A stretch of DNA of 64,000 nt from positions 124,001 through 188,000 of the forward strand of contig NOWV01000142.1 in the NCBI GenBank assembly GCA_003344405.1, read 5' to 3'. This document shows, piece after piece, positions 26,860 through 39,800 of the stretch. The notes beneath the pieces were generated by a model. That model searched no databases. It was not told the origin of the DNA and worked only from the letters and a program-made list of their open reading frames with translations. Position numbers and translations under genes: made by a program. Each line of letters starts with the position of its first letter. The first letter of the stretch is position 1. Source of the DNA: Trichoplax sp. H2. Its lineage: Eukaryota > Placozoa > Uniplacotomia > Trichoplacea.

Positions 26860-27520
26860 AATGGCATTCGTGTAAAACTTGATAAACTCCATTCTTATTA
26901 ACGACAAATTTGATTACATAGCTAAGGTTGTTTAGTAATGAGTTATTTACTGCTATTGCCCTTGTTTGACTTATCGACCGTAATTGAACGCATTCTAACG
27001 ATTCGGTTTTTGAATTATCCATTTATTTTAAAGTAGTATCCTCTTTGATTGCACTACTAATCTAATATTATTAATAATTCTTTCTCGCTTCTTCATCTAA
27101 CTATACGGGTGTAGTGCAACGGGTTTAACATCGAAGTGAAATTCTTATTTACAGTTAGTATCGGAATTAACTTGAAGTGCTACAGTAGAATTCTATGCTT
27201 GTGTAGTTTAACATGATTGGTTGCTCGTATCCCGGCATGAGCATTCGCGTAAAACCTTAATAAACTCAATTCCCCTTGTTTACGACAAATTTGGTTCTAT
27301 TGGCAATGAACGAATGATTTATCCTTGCGACACTGATTAGCCCCAATTGTACGCGTTTTTAACGAATCTGTTGTTGAGTTATCCATTTATATTACAGTAA
27401 GATTATTCTTGATGATATTACGAGTCCAATATCATTTCTCCTTTATTAGTATTACCGCACTATAATATTGGTGTAAATACGTGATAAAACTTGATATTAA
27501 ATTCATTTGCAATTGGTATT
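26860..27520. repeat. Diverged tandem duplication, about 380 bp period
   Basis: The block starting CGTGTAAAACTTGATAAACT near 26868 recurs as GCGTAAAACCTTAATAAACT near 27247. The two share matching stretches downstream (ACGACAAATTTG, GTTATCCATTTAT-like, ATTCTT). A third partial start occurs near 27477. Similarity is visible but clearly decayed. I see no coding capacity. Confidence 0.55.
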
Positions 27521-28909
27521 TCTGCTCTATTAGTAATAATTTAGGATAGATATGGACACCGCTTGGTTTCATTTGAATCAATTTATCTTCTGTTCTACAA
27601 ATCAATCATTGATATCCATTGCAACCATAGTCCACTTGGTAAGGATGCTATTTTGAATCACTTTAGCAGTAAGAGTTTCGACTTCAGAGCTCGACCTCTT
27701 CACTGTGCACTGATAACTTTGAAGGGAACCCGTTGCTGTATGCTCGCCAAGACCATGATGGCACTTAAACGGCTGCGCTTCTTGAAATGAACAGATCGAA
27801 CAACGTATACAATTGGACCTACTATGATTTTAAATTATAAAGTTTATCTCCAAGAAATGAAATTGATCCATTTTGACAGTGCAATTGACTTATTGGACCC
27901 TGCTTTAGTGGTCACGCACAGCCACAACCATTGTACTTTATGATAAAGTCTCTTGACACTTACTGTACTGTATGCAGTATACGCGTATATATTTACTTTA
28001 GTCCCTGCTCATAAACATTTAATAATCAAGTACAGTAGCATAGTTTTGGGATCAGATCCTAACTTGGAAGAATGACCATCCTAATTTTCTTCGCAGTGGC
28101 CAAGGATACAGTACAGCCGACAATACAATTATTTTATTCATTAAAAATCGTTGACAAATTTCTACTATGCTGTTACACTGTATACAGTGCAGTGAAAATT
28201 GATTCATTGTGCTACAGTAGTACAGTACAGTTATACGCGTACATCTGATGGTAGGATCTAGTATAGTGGTCCATAGATGAGAATCTTGTTTTTCAGTACT
28301 AAAGCGTAATATCTACGTAATATCACACGTCAAATACTTTATTTGCCTTTATTTCGTTTTATTTTATAGTGATATATTCTATTCCGTTTTTCATTTTATT
28401 TTTTTTTTATTTACCGTTCAACCACCTCATAGCATACCACTGGCACTCCAGTAGAACTGTCTTACAGTATATTGCACTGTAAAGTACAGTACAGTACTGT
28501 ACCGTACTGTACTGTAGGGTACAACAGGAGATAGAAACAGTACAGTCAAAGTCAAAAAAATTTTTACCCGTACAGTACTGCACATTGTATGTATATTATG
28601 GAGGTAAAACACTTTTTGCCTACCTCTATGGTATTTAGTACTGTACTGTATGAGTCAGACTTTTGTAAACAGCAGCCATTCAATCCCAACCGATCCGCTT
28701 TAGTTCCCTTGACCTCATTCGAGAGTTAAAACACCCTCTAAACCAGTATACTGAATGTACATTAAGCATTAAGCAATTAAGTATCTGATGAATCTTGACC
28801 AACTTCATGTTTAGACTGTTGAAGTAGCATTGACAACGTTGTTGACGCCATTAGACGATAGAAAAGAAAATTAAGAGGAGAAAATAGAGATCACATAGAC
28901 AATATCAAT

Positions 28910-29071
28910 TTAATCTACATCTAATTTTGCCATCCTTTGCTTCAATTCAAGACAGTAACGAAGGCGTTCAATGCGTACAGCTTCTTTCTGCCTTTCTCGT
29001 CGCGAGTATTTTCTTGCTCTTTTCGACAACAAGAAAAGAAGATCTCCATTGACCTTCAAACTGTTCTTATA
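28910..29071 (-). CDS. Possible terminal exon of an unrecognised gene (basic, helical C terminus)
   Basis: After a pyrimidine-rich acceptor ending GGCTAG, the minus strand reads 53 codons to a TAA. The peptide opens with YKNSLKVNGDLLFLLSK, continues ARKYSRRERQKEAVRIERL, then RYCLELKQRMAKLDVD. The pattern of charged and hydrophobic residues looks like a genuine basic helix or coiled coil rather than random translation. There is no in-frame ATG before the late RMAK, so it would need upstream exons, which would overlap the ATG4 5' end on the opposite strand. I could not find them and do not recognise the family. It may be a fossil exon. Confidence 0.35.
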   Translation of the reverse strand, partial: YKNSLKVNGDLLFLLSKRARKYSRRERQKEAVRIERLRYCLELKQRMAKLDVD

Positions 29072-29212
29072 CTAGCCCATAGATTGGAAAGTGGGGAATA
29101 AGAGATCATTGCCATTATCTTCTTGAAGAAATTAACTGCTTCAGTGTAGAGTATACTCTTTTATTCAAAGCGATTTCTACTTTATTATTGGGTTGACATT
29201 AGTGGTGACAGA

Positions 29213-32200
29213 ATGATGATGATGGACGTTGCTTGCGCTACTTATGAAGTGGATTTTATCGAAGAAAGATCCATCCGTTATGGCCGAGAACCAGTTTGGT
29301 TATTGGGCTGCTGTTACAATCCACTAGAAGGTAAGCTAATTTAATAATCAAATACCAGAAAGGAAAATACCTCTTAATTGACAGTAAGAAGTAGTTCAAC
29401 CGATAATGTACTGTGGTAGATACGTTGATCAATGAACTACAATGCATTTGAAAGCGGTTTTCTGCATTGATACCGATTGGACACAAATTTGATCAACTTT
29501 AAATACTTATTGATTCATCTACAATGACATATTTAGGTGGTTTTCATAGCCTAGTTACAATCTCATCCGTAAAATAATTTATAATTCACTCAGCTTAATC
29601 TGTTGGGTAAACTACGGTCTTTCCCCAATATATAACTTTGCAGTACTCGCATGTCCGATTGAATTTAACCTTTCTAGAGGCCAGCCATAGAAAAACGAAA
29701 GAAAAATGGCCATCATTCTGCTGATGTTTTAATATTACAGTACAGTATATGCAAACAAGATACACACACATATAGGGTTATGGGTCATCGTACTAATTTT
29801 TTTATGAATATTTTAAGCTGTAAACAGAAATATCGCCGACATCACTACAGTAGCCACCAACTCTTGCTGTATTCACAAGACTTGCAAACCTATCTGAATT
29901 TGAATCATTTTCCTACCTCTTAGTCTTATCAACAAAAAAACTGACCACAGTGTATTTTCTTGTAGTTTGCGTAAAAATTTTTTCCCATGACTGTGTCCTC
30001 ATACAGTACGCAGTCTAGACAATTTACGTACAGCATTAATGGCGGTTAGTAGCAGGAGTGGTACTAACACTGTAGTTTGCCGTTTCTTCGTACCAAAGTA
30101 GCTCTGATTCCTTTATAACTAGTTTATACTACATCACATGAGTACCCGTAAAATTACCTAGACTTTCGAATGTTGTGATAGTCACGATGGACAGATGCTA
30201 ATTGTTATTGCTTTCCATCTCAGTATCAGCGATTTTATTTAAAACTTGCTCATAGATTGTCCTTTTTCCTCTATTAGTCTATAAATACAATATTTGAAAT
30301 ACGCGTATACGCGTACCTGCATAAACATCTCATCGTCACGATGATCATCGCTGCAGCCAATAGATGGCCTCATTAGATAATTCTCAGGGATATACTCGTA
30401 AATGATATACGGTAATAATATTTTTCTTAAAAAACGAACTTCTTGATTTGGGCGAGTGCCATCCTTTTATTTTAATGCAGGTTTCATAATTTCTATCCTT
30501 GGACGGTTAAAGTTAAAAATCTTTTAGTAAAATTTCTACGGCAAGAACATAACTGAGCGCTTCCTTCCTTACAATTTATTTAGAAGCCAGGTTTAATTAA
30601 TCATACCTACGAGATATCAGCCTTTTTCGATTGCGAACTTTTATGACCTTCATATTCGTTGCCTCTCAATCACCTTATCAAGCATTCACTTGCAATTAAT
30701 TGTAGGAGAATTTTTTAAAAATGAATTAAAAACAACTTTAATTGATACAGCCATTGTCGAATAACTCTAACTCAGAGCGTATCTTAAACTCATGTAGCAA
30801 TTAAAGATTATTATTCAATCTTAAACCAGTTATTATAAAACTATAAATCAACTATAATCAGAGCTCCCTTCCCTGTCATTCTATCTGTATTAGCATCGAC
30901 AGAGATTAATACGGTAACATTTTGAATAGGCGCTATTAGCTGGCCGGAGAAAGCCTAAAGTTTGGTTAAATAGACAGGACGGGAATTAAAACTTAAAATT
31001 TCGTCGGTGTGTACTACTCTTATAAGTTTTATAATATAAAAGTAGGTCATCCATTTAATTATGAATGTGTCAGTCAGCGTTATAATAAGATAGGTTAATT
31101 TCTCAGTATTTCAATCCTTTGGAAGGAAGGAATTCAAATGAAATTTATCGTTCATACGCCATAGGGTATGAGTGTAAAAAATGATCACAGATATGCTATT
31201 CTGGACGTTATTTACAACGATGTACGGATATTAATGTTCTGTGCCCTTAATATCTAACGCCTTTACTAATGGTGGTGTTCATTATGCAAATTTCCTAATC
31301 TTACTTGTCATCATTCGATTAATTTGATCATTTTATATCTTTGCATTTTACAGAATTTGATAAATTGATCGCTGATATCAATTCGAAATTTTGGTTCACC
31401 TATAGGAAAAATTATCCGCCAATTGGTAGGCCTTGTAGCACTTAACATTTCACTAGCAATATTCAAGTCTTGCTGTCGTTGATAGGAATCATAGGATAGC
31501 TATTCATGTATAATCTTTCTGTCCATGATGAACAATACATTATAGAGCAACCCATCATTGTGACTCCCTGAACGTAATTTAATATAAAAGGAACAAAAAA
31601 TAGCCTACATTTCTTTAAATTTATTCGACAATTGTTTGGTAATTTTATGTCAGTAATTTCCATGCTATGATCCAATAATTTTATCTTACCTTTCTGTTTA
31701 TAATATTGCACTGATAGTGATCAATCATGCTTCGGTAATCGTTAACCTCTATATACAATGCATGAGTTATTGTCATGGATTACCAAGTTCTATGGTACTG
31801 TAGAATTTAGTAGTCTAGTCATTGTATTTTTGTAGTAACTAATAACTGAACGATATTTAGCAATGATAATATATAAAATACAATACATCCATTGCAAAAT
31901 TGTGTCTACTAGTGATGATCGTGAATATAATTGACGACTAAACTACATATTATATTAAGAAAGAATAAGTGTATATAAAAATTCCATTTCATTAAATATT
32001 TTTTCGGCACTAAACGTAATCATGCACTGGTGCAATTTTTCGTCAGTTAGTTCAAGTGACGCTAACTTTGAATGATTTTCTAATTGCTAATGCATCTCAT
32101 AGGTGGAATCGGCCCAACATCCGATAAAGGCTGGGGTTGCATGCTGCGTTGTGGTCAAATGATATTAGGCCAGGCATTAGTTATGAGACATTTAGGCAGA

Positions 32201-34459
32201 GGTAAATGAAGATGGCTCATTCGTTTGTCTTCGCATTTTTAGATAAAATCTCTTATACGTAGAAATTACTTATTTCTTTTTTCACTATTGATACTGTAAT
32301 CTTGCAATTTCTATTAACACGCTACAAATTATCATTTCAATTCTAATAGATTGGCGTTGGTTTAAAAATAAAGAGCAACTTGCGAATTATTGGAAGGTAA
32401 CATACTCCTAAATCAACTATATTGGTATAAGATTACAATTTTTAAATATTTTTGTTTGAAATATTTGAACAACTAACCTTGCCGGATTTGTCTGACTTCA
32501 ACGTATTTAGATTTTAAAGTTATTCTTAGACTCCAAAGACAGTCTCTATTCAATCCATCAAATCGGTATTTGACCGCATAGTAATTACTAAATGCTTAAA
32601 AGATGTATTAACACTCTCGCATTTGATCTATCTCTTGTACAGTAGTAATGATACCAACAGATTTACATAATGTATTTATCCTTATGGATAATTGTGGCGT
32701 TATCAATTTCTTTCTGCTTAGCCTCTACATAATACAAAGTATCGTAGTTTTTACAAGCTTTTCTATGGCTATAAAATTTTCTTAGTCACAATAATGTATT
32801 GGATATTTTTAACCTAAATATTTGGAAGTGTGTTGAAACGTTTTTCTGATAATCTATCGTTGAATTATTAACTAGTATTTTTTTCTTGCAGCACAAATGG
32901 GAGTATCGGAAGGGAAAAAAATCAGTCAATGGTTCGGGCCGAATACAGCCGCACAAGTACTCAAGTATGCTTATTTAAAGAAGTTCTCAACCATCTGTCT
33001 TTAAGTCAATTATGATATGCTATGTTTATCGTAATTTTATGTATGTCTTGTCTTAGGAAACTCATCATGTTTGATGAATGGAGTCAAATGGGTGTTTATG
33101 TCGCTATGGACAACATTGTTGTTATTGACGATATAAGTAGGTTTTACAATTAGAATGCAATATAGGTTTAACTTGAATTTTTTACTTTCACTATTTTGAA
33201 ACGAAATTGTGTATAATTTTACTCACCTAATTGTGTTTTTATAGAAAAAATTTGCCACAATCATATCACCAGAACGTCGCAAGGAAACGCTGCTAATAGT
33301 GATGCTCAAGGGTCATCTAATGAGCAATCAAATGCTTGGAAGCCTTTACTACTTTTTATTCCACTACGTTTAGGTTTAACGGACCTTAACCCTATTTACA
33401 AAGATAAATTAAATGTAAAACCGTTTAACTTAAATCGTTATACGTGGCAGCTATGCTTTACCAATTTCTATTAGCAGGCTTAAAATATTCTTTACGTAAT
33501 TTACTAGAAATGCTTTAGGATAAAAAATACATTAGGAATAATAGGAGGAAAGCCTAACAGTGCACACTATTTTATTGGTATACAAGGTAACTAAAATCCT
33601 TTAAAAATAAATTAAGAAATCTAAGGATTCAAAATAAGATATTCAATGCAAATTCTAGGGGATTATTTGCTGTACTTGGATCCGCATACTGTGCAAGAAA
33701 CTGTTAAAGTAAAGCCCAACTGTCCTTTTTCGGATAAGGTATTAATCAAGATTTGTAACATAATACAGATTGTATAAATGACGTAGTCGTATACGATAAT
33801 CTTACCTTTCTGATCACAAATGCTAACGTTATCATCTAATTTCTTTATATTATATATTGTATATAATTGTAATATATGTATATTTATTAAATTTTTGAAA
33901 TGTAGACATATCATCAGAAAGGCACTAACCGACTGCATTTTTCGTACATGGATCCATCCGTTGCTCTCGTTAGTGCTGATTCATATTAGTAACTGATAAC
34001 TATTGCACATCTGTATTATTTTCTTCGTTATTAACTCGGACAGATTTTTTATAGGGATTTTACAGTGCTACCGAGGAGGAATTTAACGAACTTTGTCGCG
34101 ATTTTACTGATGTATGTATTGTCAAGAAATATCTTTCAATTTTACATTTACATCAATACGAATAAATATTGGTGTTATCCCTTTTTGCACTGCTGTGTGT
34201 AGTTAAATAGTGCACAGCCTCCGTTGTTTGAGGTAGTGGAACAACGACCTCCACATTGGCCAGAACTGGTACTGCCAAATAGTCCATACGATGACACATC
34301 CGATGTTGGTATGTAATTGCTTTATTCAAAACATTAATATGACCGAAGTGCGTAATATGGCTAATGAAGTTATTTTTATTAGCTGCAGGATTTACAGAAA
34401 TCAGAAGAGAAGAAAGGCATTTCGATAGTGATAACGATTTCGAAATAATTGACATGTAG
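29213..34459 (+). CDS. ATG4: Autophagy cysteine protease ATG4, 14 exons
   Basis: Exons: 29213-29330, 31354-31425, 32103-32201, 32350-32396, 32511-32565, 32892-32964, 33057-33136, 33245-33414, 33508-33586, 33659-33738, 33906-33968, 34055-34111, 34203-34308 and 34389-34459. The frame is continuous for 389 residues. ATG4 trims pro-ATG8 (LC3/GABARAP) to expose its C-terminal glycine and later removes it from lipid. The catalytic cysteine is in [17 protein letters not shown]; the Asp-x-His pair is in [12 protein letters not shown]. Other family motifs are [25 protein letters not shown] and [15 protein letters not shown]. The C terminus ends DNDFEIIDM, a LIR-type motif as in human ATG4A/B. Four ATGs in a row occur at 29213-29224, so the exact start is not fixed. 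Intron 1 is about 2 kb; the other introns are 68-677 bp. Confidence 0.95.
29331..31353. other. Long first intron of ATG4
   Basis: About 2 kb against 68-677 bp for its other introns. It contains short GTACAGTA-type motifs (29741-29749, 30003-30009, 30025-30034) and no exon I can support on either strand. Confidence 0.6.
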
Positions 34460-36844
34460 TACCTTTTACAATTTATGAAGTATATACTACAACACTCTAT
34501 CTGATCTCTTTTTATTTCTTATAAATAGCAACTAGTGACAATTAAAAAATTATATCTCTATATTCTTTAGATTAATACATCAACTGTAAAATAGCTATAC
34601 CAAAGTAGCAAAATTAAATTGCTTTGTTGTACATTATATCTGTTGTATTTGACTAATATTTAACGATTATATTTTAGCCTCATATTGAACTAACGCTGCC
34701 TTTTAAACAGTATTCTTGTTTAATTATTACTGTATACGTTACCGCAGTGCCTTATTGCGTAAGGATAGATACTATGTAACTTTGTATCAAAGTCTATAGG
34801 TACCAATACTTAATTTTTATTTCCTTCCAGTGATAAATATGTACAATGTTGCATTGTAAGACTATCATATTTGTACAGTTCTATGCTCTAGTCAAACTTT
34901 AAAATGTGAAGTTAAAAAATAGTAAAGAGTTAGAAATATATTTACTCGCACATAAGATAGAGAATAAAGAGCGATATAGATTTAAGACTGTTGATCATTC
35001 AAGTATTTGTAGCCATATTATTTTTTTTATTTTATGGTGTTAAACTATGAAACCATTGATTTTGGTTGTGAACTATTTGTAATTTAATGAAATGGCTTTA
35101 TCGTATTTTATATCATTCCGAACTTTAGTTTAATTCATTGCAATCAGCCATGTTCTATCCTCATAGTATCTTAACATAAAGTATTTGATCTTTTCATTAT
35201 TGATAATAAAGTTTATAGATTGTCTATCAACTCACGTGAGTCTTACCATGTTTATAAAAACTGCCAACTAGAAATATTAAGGTAGATAGTAACTAAATGT
35301 CAATTTAACACGAAATTATTTGTACTACTGAAGAAAATGGTATGAGTCATGAATCATTTCAGGTGCTGTTAGGGTACATATTCTATTATGTCCAAGGAAA
35401 TTATTTTTTAAATATCTAAGCCTATAGAAATCTCTCAAAATACGTCGTTACAATAAATTTGCAGTTACTTAAATAAAGCAAATGGAAATTTTGGGTATGA
35501 TGGCGTTTCATTGATGTTAAATAGCAGATAATAGAAAATGCGTTGATAGAGACTAATAACCCAAACAATAACCAACAATATTGCTGCAAGTTTGCAATAA
35601 ACTATCTAAAAGAGCCATATAATGTTAAGTACGGCAATAGCCTTTAGGTTAATTCGATTTTTATTTAGAAATGGTAGATACATCTTTGTATTAGTCCTTC
35701 TTGGATTCCATTTCTTTATCCGAACTATGCAATTTTGCACCATAAATTATCTATAGAGCAGGTATGGGGCGATCAATACTATTTCACCACATCTACTATC
35801 TACAATTGTAATTAAATTATCTACGAGCATATATGCTGTACTGTATATATATATATATATATTCTAGCAATCATGAAATAGACATATTCAGTCTTTCCAT
35901 TTATGGAATCAAAATGATGCAAAAATAATGACTTACTAGTTGAAATTTATAATCTATAGTAGCTCAAACAGTTAAGTAAATTATTTAACAAAAAATTACA
36001 AATCTTACCGTGATCTTGATCATGTTTACTTTATAAGAAAAATCAAGAAAGATATGGCCATAACAAAAAGCCATTAAGCGTATTAATTTACGTGAAATTA
36101 ATACTGTTTTAATAATATTATGCGAATAAACAATTCTTTTAATCACTTATAATAATTATCTAACATAGATTTATCATAAAAGTCTTGTACACAACCTAAA
36201 ATGCTATCTAAAATGATACCATATCAGGCCTGATCTTAGATATTGGCATTATACTAACCATAATTAGATTTACTGTATTGTGGTAGAAATTATTCTGTTT
36301 GAAATAATCACGATGGTCATTTAGAATATAGTAAATAAGTATTAACTTTAATTTAATGGCTATTAAACTAGCACTTTCTTTTGATTACATCCAGAAAGAC
36401 TATAAAGTACAACACATCGAATTATTATAGTCTATTTCTGTTGCCCAGTCTATAACCAAGGAATATTTTAAAGAGCGTCAAAATCTATAGCCTAATATTT
36501 CTGAGAACATACGATACAAGTGTGGCTATTTTGGCTGCTAAAAGTAAAAGTATCCTCCAATAACTTTTAATTATACTGGATAGATAATCTTTTATGAAAT
36601 TTTAAGGTGATCTGTTGCGATACATCATCTACCATAAATAATATGAAGGCTGTAAAAATTATTTTAGCTTAGTTCAGAACTATAAGCGATGAGCCAAAGT
36701 CATCAACCTTTTTATCATTGCAGTTAGGCCAATAAAATCTATCACCACACCAGCTAATAAATTGATGTATCTATGTAATTTTAATTGTAGTTTAATTAAA
36801 TAAATGCCTAGTAGAACAAAGTCAGGAAATTGTTTCTTCCTTTT
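34460..36844. other. 3' intergenic region between convergent ATG4 and sphingosine kinase genes
   Basis: About 2.4 kb, very AT-rich, with a (TA)n run at 35843-35863. No exon or RNA gene was found. It should contain both 3' UTRs. Confidence 0.55.
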
Positions 36845-39800
36845 TTATAAACAAAATACTTGCAGTCCACCTTTTTCAACGGTACCCTGAATTGGGCCAT
36901 AATCCACTACTTCACCATCTACGGTTAAATATCCACCTTCAGTTTCTGGTACAAGACGAAATGCTTTGCATGGTATTAACTGAACATCAGGCGATTCAAT
37001 GTATTGTCCATTCTTGGTTGATAAGAGTATTTTAGTTAATCCTTTACGATTAACTTTATCACTGACTGCCACAATATATGCCTTGCCATCATCTAGTCTT
37101 GATGGCGGTGCAAATAGGAAATCCGTCGATAAATAAGGCAAATTACCGATGACAACTGTAATGAAATCCTGATCAATTACTTTCCATTGATTCGGTAGAG
37201 GTTTATCAAGTGATGGTATAGGATTTGAATCATCGCCAACTCTGCAAAATAATAAGGTATAATTTATTTCCTTATTTATTTATAAATCAAGCTTAATCTC
37301 CGTACTTTCTTAATCCATTGTACCTTCATAGATATTATTGGCTCTTAAAAGTTATATCAAGTAAAATAATATGATCGTTGCATCAACTTACGTCAGAATA
37401 GCAGATTGTTGATGGTTGGCATCCAATTGTGTAACATTCATATCATCATCGTTGTGAAACTAAAAATGCGAGGTGAGAATGTAGGGTGTTTACGCTTTTG
37501 CATCGATTGACATTGCTTCATGTTATGAATTAATTATTATTGTAAATGGCTGCGGATAATATTCAATAAATTACAGTATAATATATGGACTAACAAAGCC
37601 AAGATAACATGAGCCTAAACGATGCAGTATTTGTTTATTAAACATGCAATATGTTTATTATAGATGCTATCCAATTTAGCTTGCAAAGTGAATGGACTTT
37701 ATTTGTTTATTTTTATTATGTTATACGTTGCATGAATTACGGAGAGTTTATCTAGCTAATAAATAATTAGGAGTTTCAACACTGACTTTTCATTCCATAG
37801 GAATTAGTATTAGAACTGTTCATTTAGCCATATTACGTTCAAAAACTTGAATACTACTGCAACCTAAATCTTACAGATATAAAAAATCAATCTGACTTCC
37901 AATCAACTTACGTTAAATGTTTCATCCATAACAGCAGAACGTTCACTGACATTGCCATTATTCGTCCATTGAGATTCTCGAGTTTCTTCAGGCTCCTTGT
38001 CACAAGGTAAGTAAGATATTTTGCCTCGATAGACCTTTCGTTTAGCAATCATGGAAACTGCTTCTACAGTAAAGCGATTAGAACCAAGAAAATGAAACTT
38101 TTCTGACTTGATGTCAATATCAGCAATCATTCCCCATCCTATAGATAGAAAGGCTAGAAAATTGTTTTTTTTCGACTGTAAATGCATCAAATCCAACGGA
38201 CGAGTTGAATATTTTGCAATGATAAAGGTGGCACTGACGATATCATTTGGCTCTCTAGAATAAAATAATGAAGAAACTACTTAATCAACATATATGTACA
38301 CAGGCCAAGTTATGAAAATTAATTCGACTTAAAAATGCGATAGGATTCATCCTTGATAATGAAGCAAGGAATGAGATACAGGTGGAAATTCTTTGACTAC
38401 AAGTTAATATTTCTTAATTAATGACGATAGTCCTATTCTACTAGTATAAAATTAATAAGATAAATATTGATACGTTTATTTCAATCCATAATAAATGCAA
38501 ATGGACTCTAAATATATTCTAATAATTTTGATAGCCCTTCGAAGTAAAGAATAAAACCAACTAAAGCAGTACTTGGGCTATGCCATTTTTAGACACAGAA
38601 CGAAACTATGTGCATGCTTCAACCTAGCTAGTATAGAACTAATTTAGAGAATCAAGATTGCTTGATCTGTTTAGGATTATTAATAAATGAGAAACTTCAT
38701 AAATCTTTACATAGCATCCCTTAGCTCCAACTATCTCTTAGACACAATCTAATGATCAATCATTACCCTGAAAATTTCATAATGGACGCATAGAGTGCAT
38801 TCCCTGATCCTGCAGGTAAAATACCAATAGGCATATGTCTTACGGTATCCCAATCCTGCCGCTCATTTAGTCCATTTATAACCTAATCAGAGAGATTGAA
38901 CCAGTCATGAGTCTTATTTACAATGTTCACGCGATAAGCCATCATGTTCATCTTACATTTATATTTATTGGCAAGCCTATGCAATAAATTAATATCGCTA
39001 TTACTAGTTACAAACTTACTTCATAAATCAATCCGTCTCCGGATACAACTAATATACCATCCCATTTGGAAAGATTAGCATTAATGATATAGTCTTTTGC
39101 ATGCCCGACTCGTTCTATAAATGAAAGAAAATTAAGTTTAATCTGTCCGCAGTCAATCAATTACTACATGAAAGCTTCACTTAGTTATTAATATAAGTAG
39201 ATTTTGAAAATGACCTTTAAACTAAAGCTACTCAACATTAAAGCAATTACATCGTTGTACCTGTAGTTACAACTTCGCATAATATATCCGCTTCATTTAA
39301 AATATCTTTTGATTTGCCGTTGAAAATTTTACTAGCTTTACCAGATCCACTACAAGGGTTAATAAAAACCAACAATTTTCGTGGTGCTGGGCAAGATTTT
39401 GATCCTAGATCTGGATATTGTTAAGAAATAAAAAAATTTATGAGTCCATTTCATTTTTATTTTATCGGTATTGATGTTTTAAGATTTATATACGTATATC
39501 ATATCGATCGTCATATTTACTGTATTCTAATATTACAATCTATTAAGTGGATAAATCGATCGTATGATAATAAAGATTATTTTATTTTAACTATGTAAAT
39601 ATTATAGTCTCGATGATCATTTTAATTACTGAAAGATAATTTGTGAGATAGTTTCACGATCAGGATCAAAGTGGCAATTCGATTCTCAGGTTTTCATAAA
39701 ATGTTTTATTTTAATAAAGATCGGGACAGCGATGCTAAAATGATACAAGCTCAAAGATTATTTTAAGGATTAAATGTTAGCAACGTGGGTTAGGGTTAAT

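Larger units (their letters stand above)
22214..28909. other. Long repeat-bearing intergenic region upstream of LAMP gene B
   Basis: No confident exon in 6.7 kb apart from the unseen first exon of LAMP B. Contents seen: a GGTTCGGTTC / GAACCTGAACC inverted pair at 22336-22396; a short telomere-type tract at 25781-25810; diverged tandem repeats at 26110-26390 and 26860-27520; and GTACTGTAC clusters at 27960-28235 and 28465-28660. The open frame 27563-27790 is unremarkable. Confidence 0.5.
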
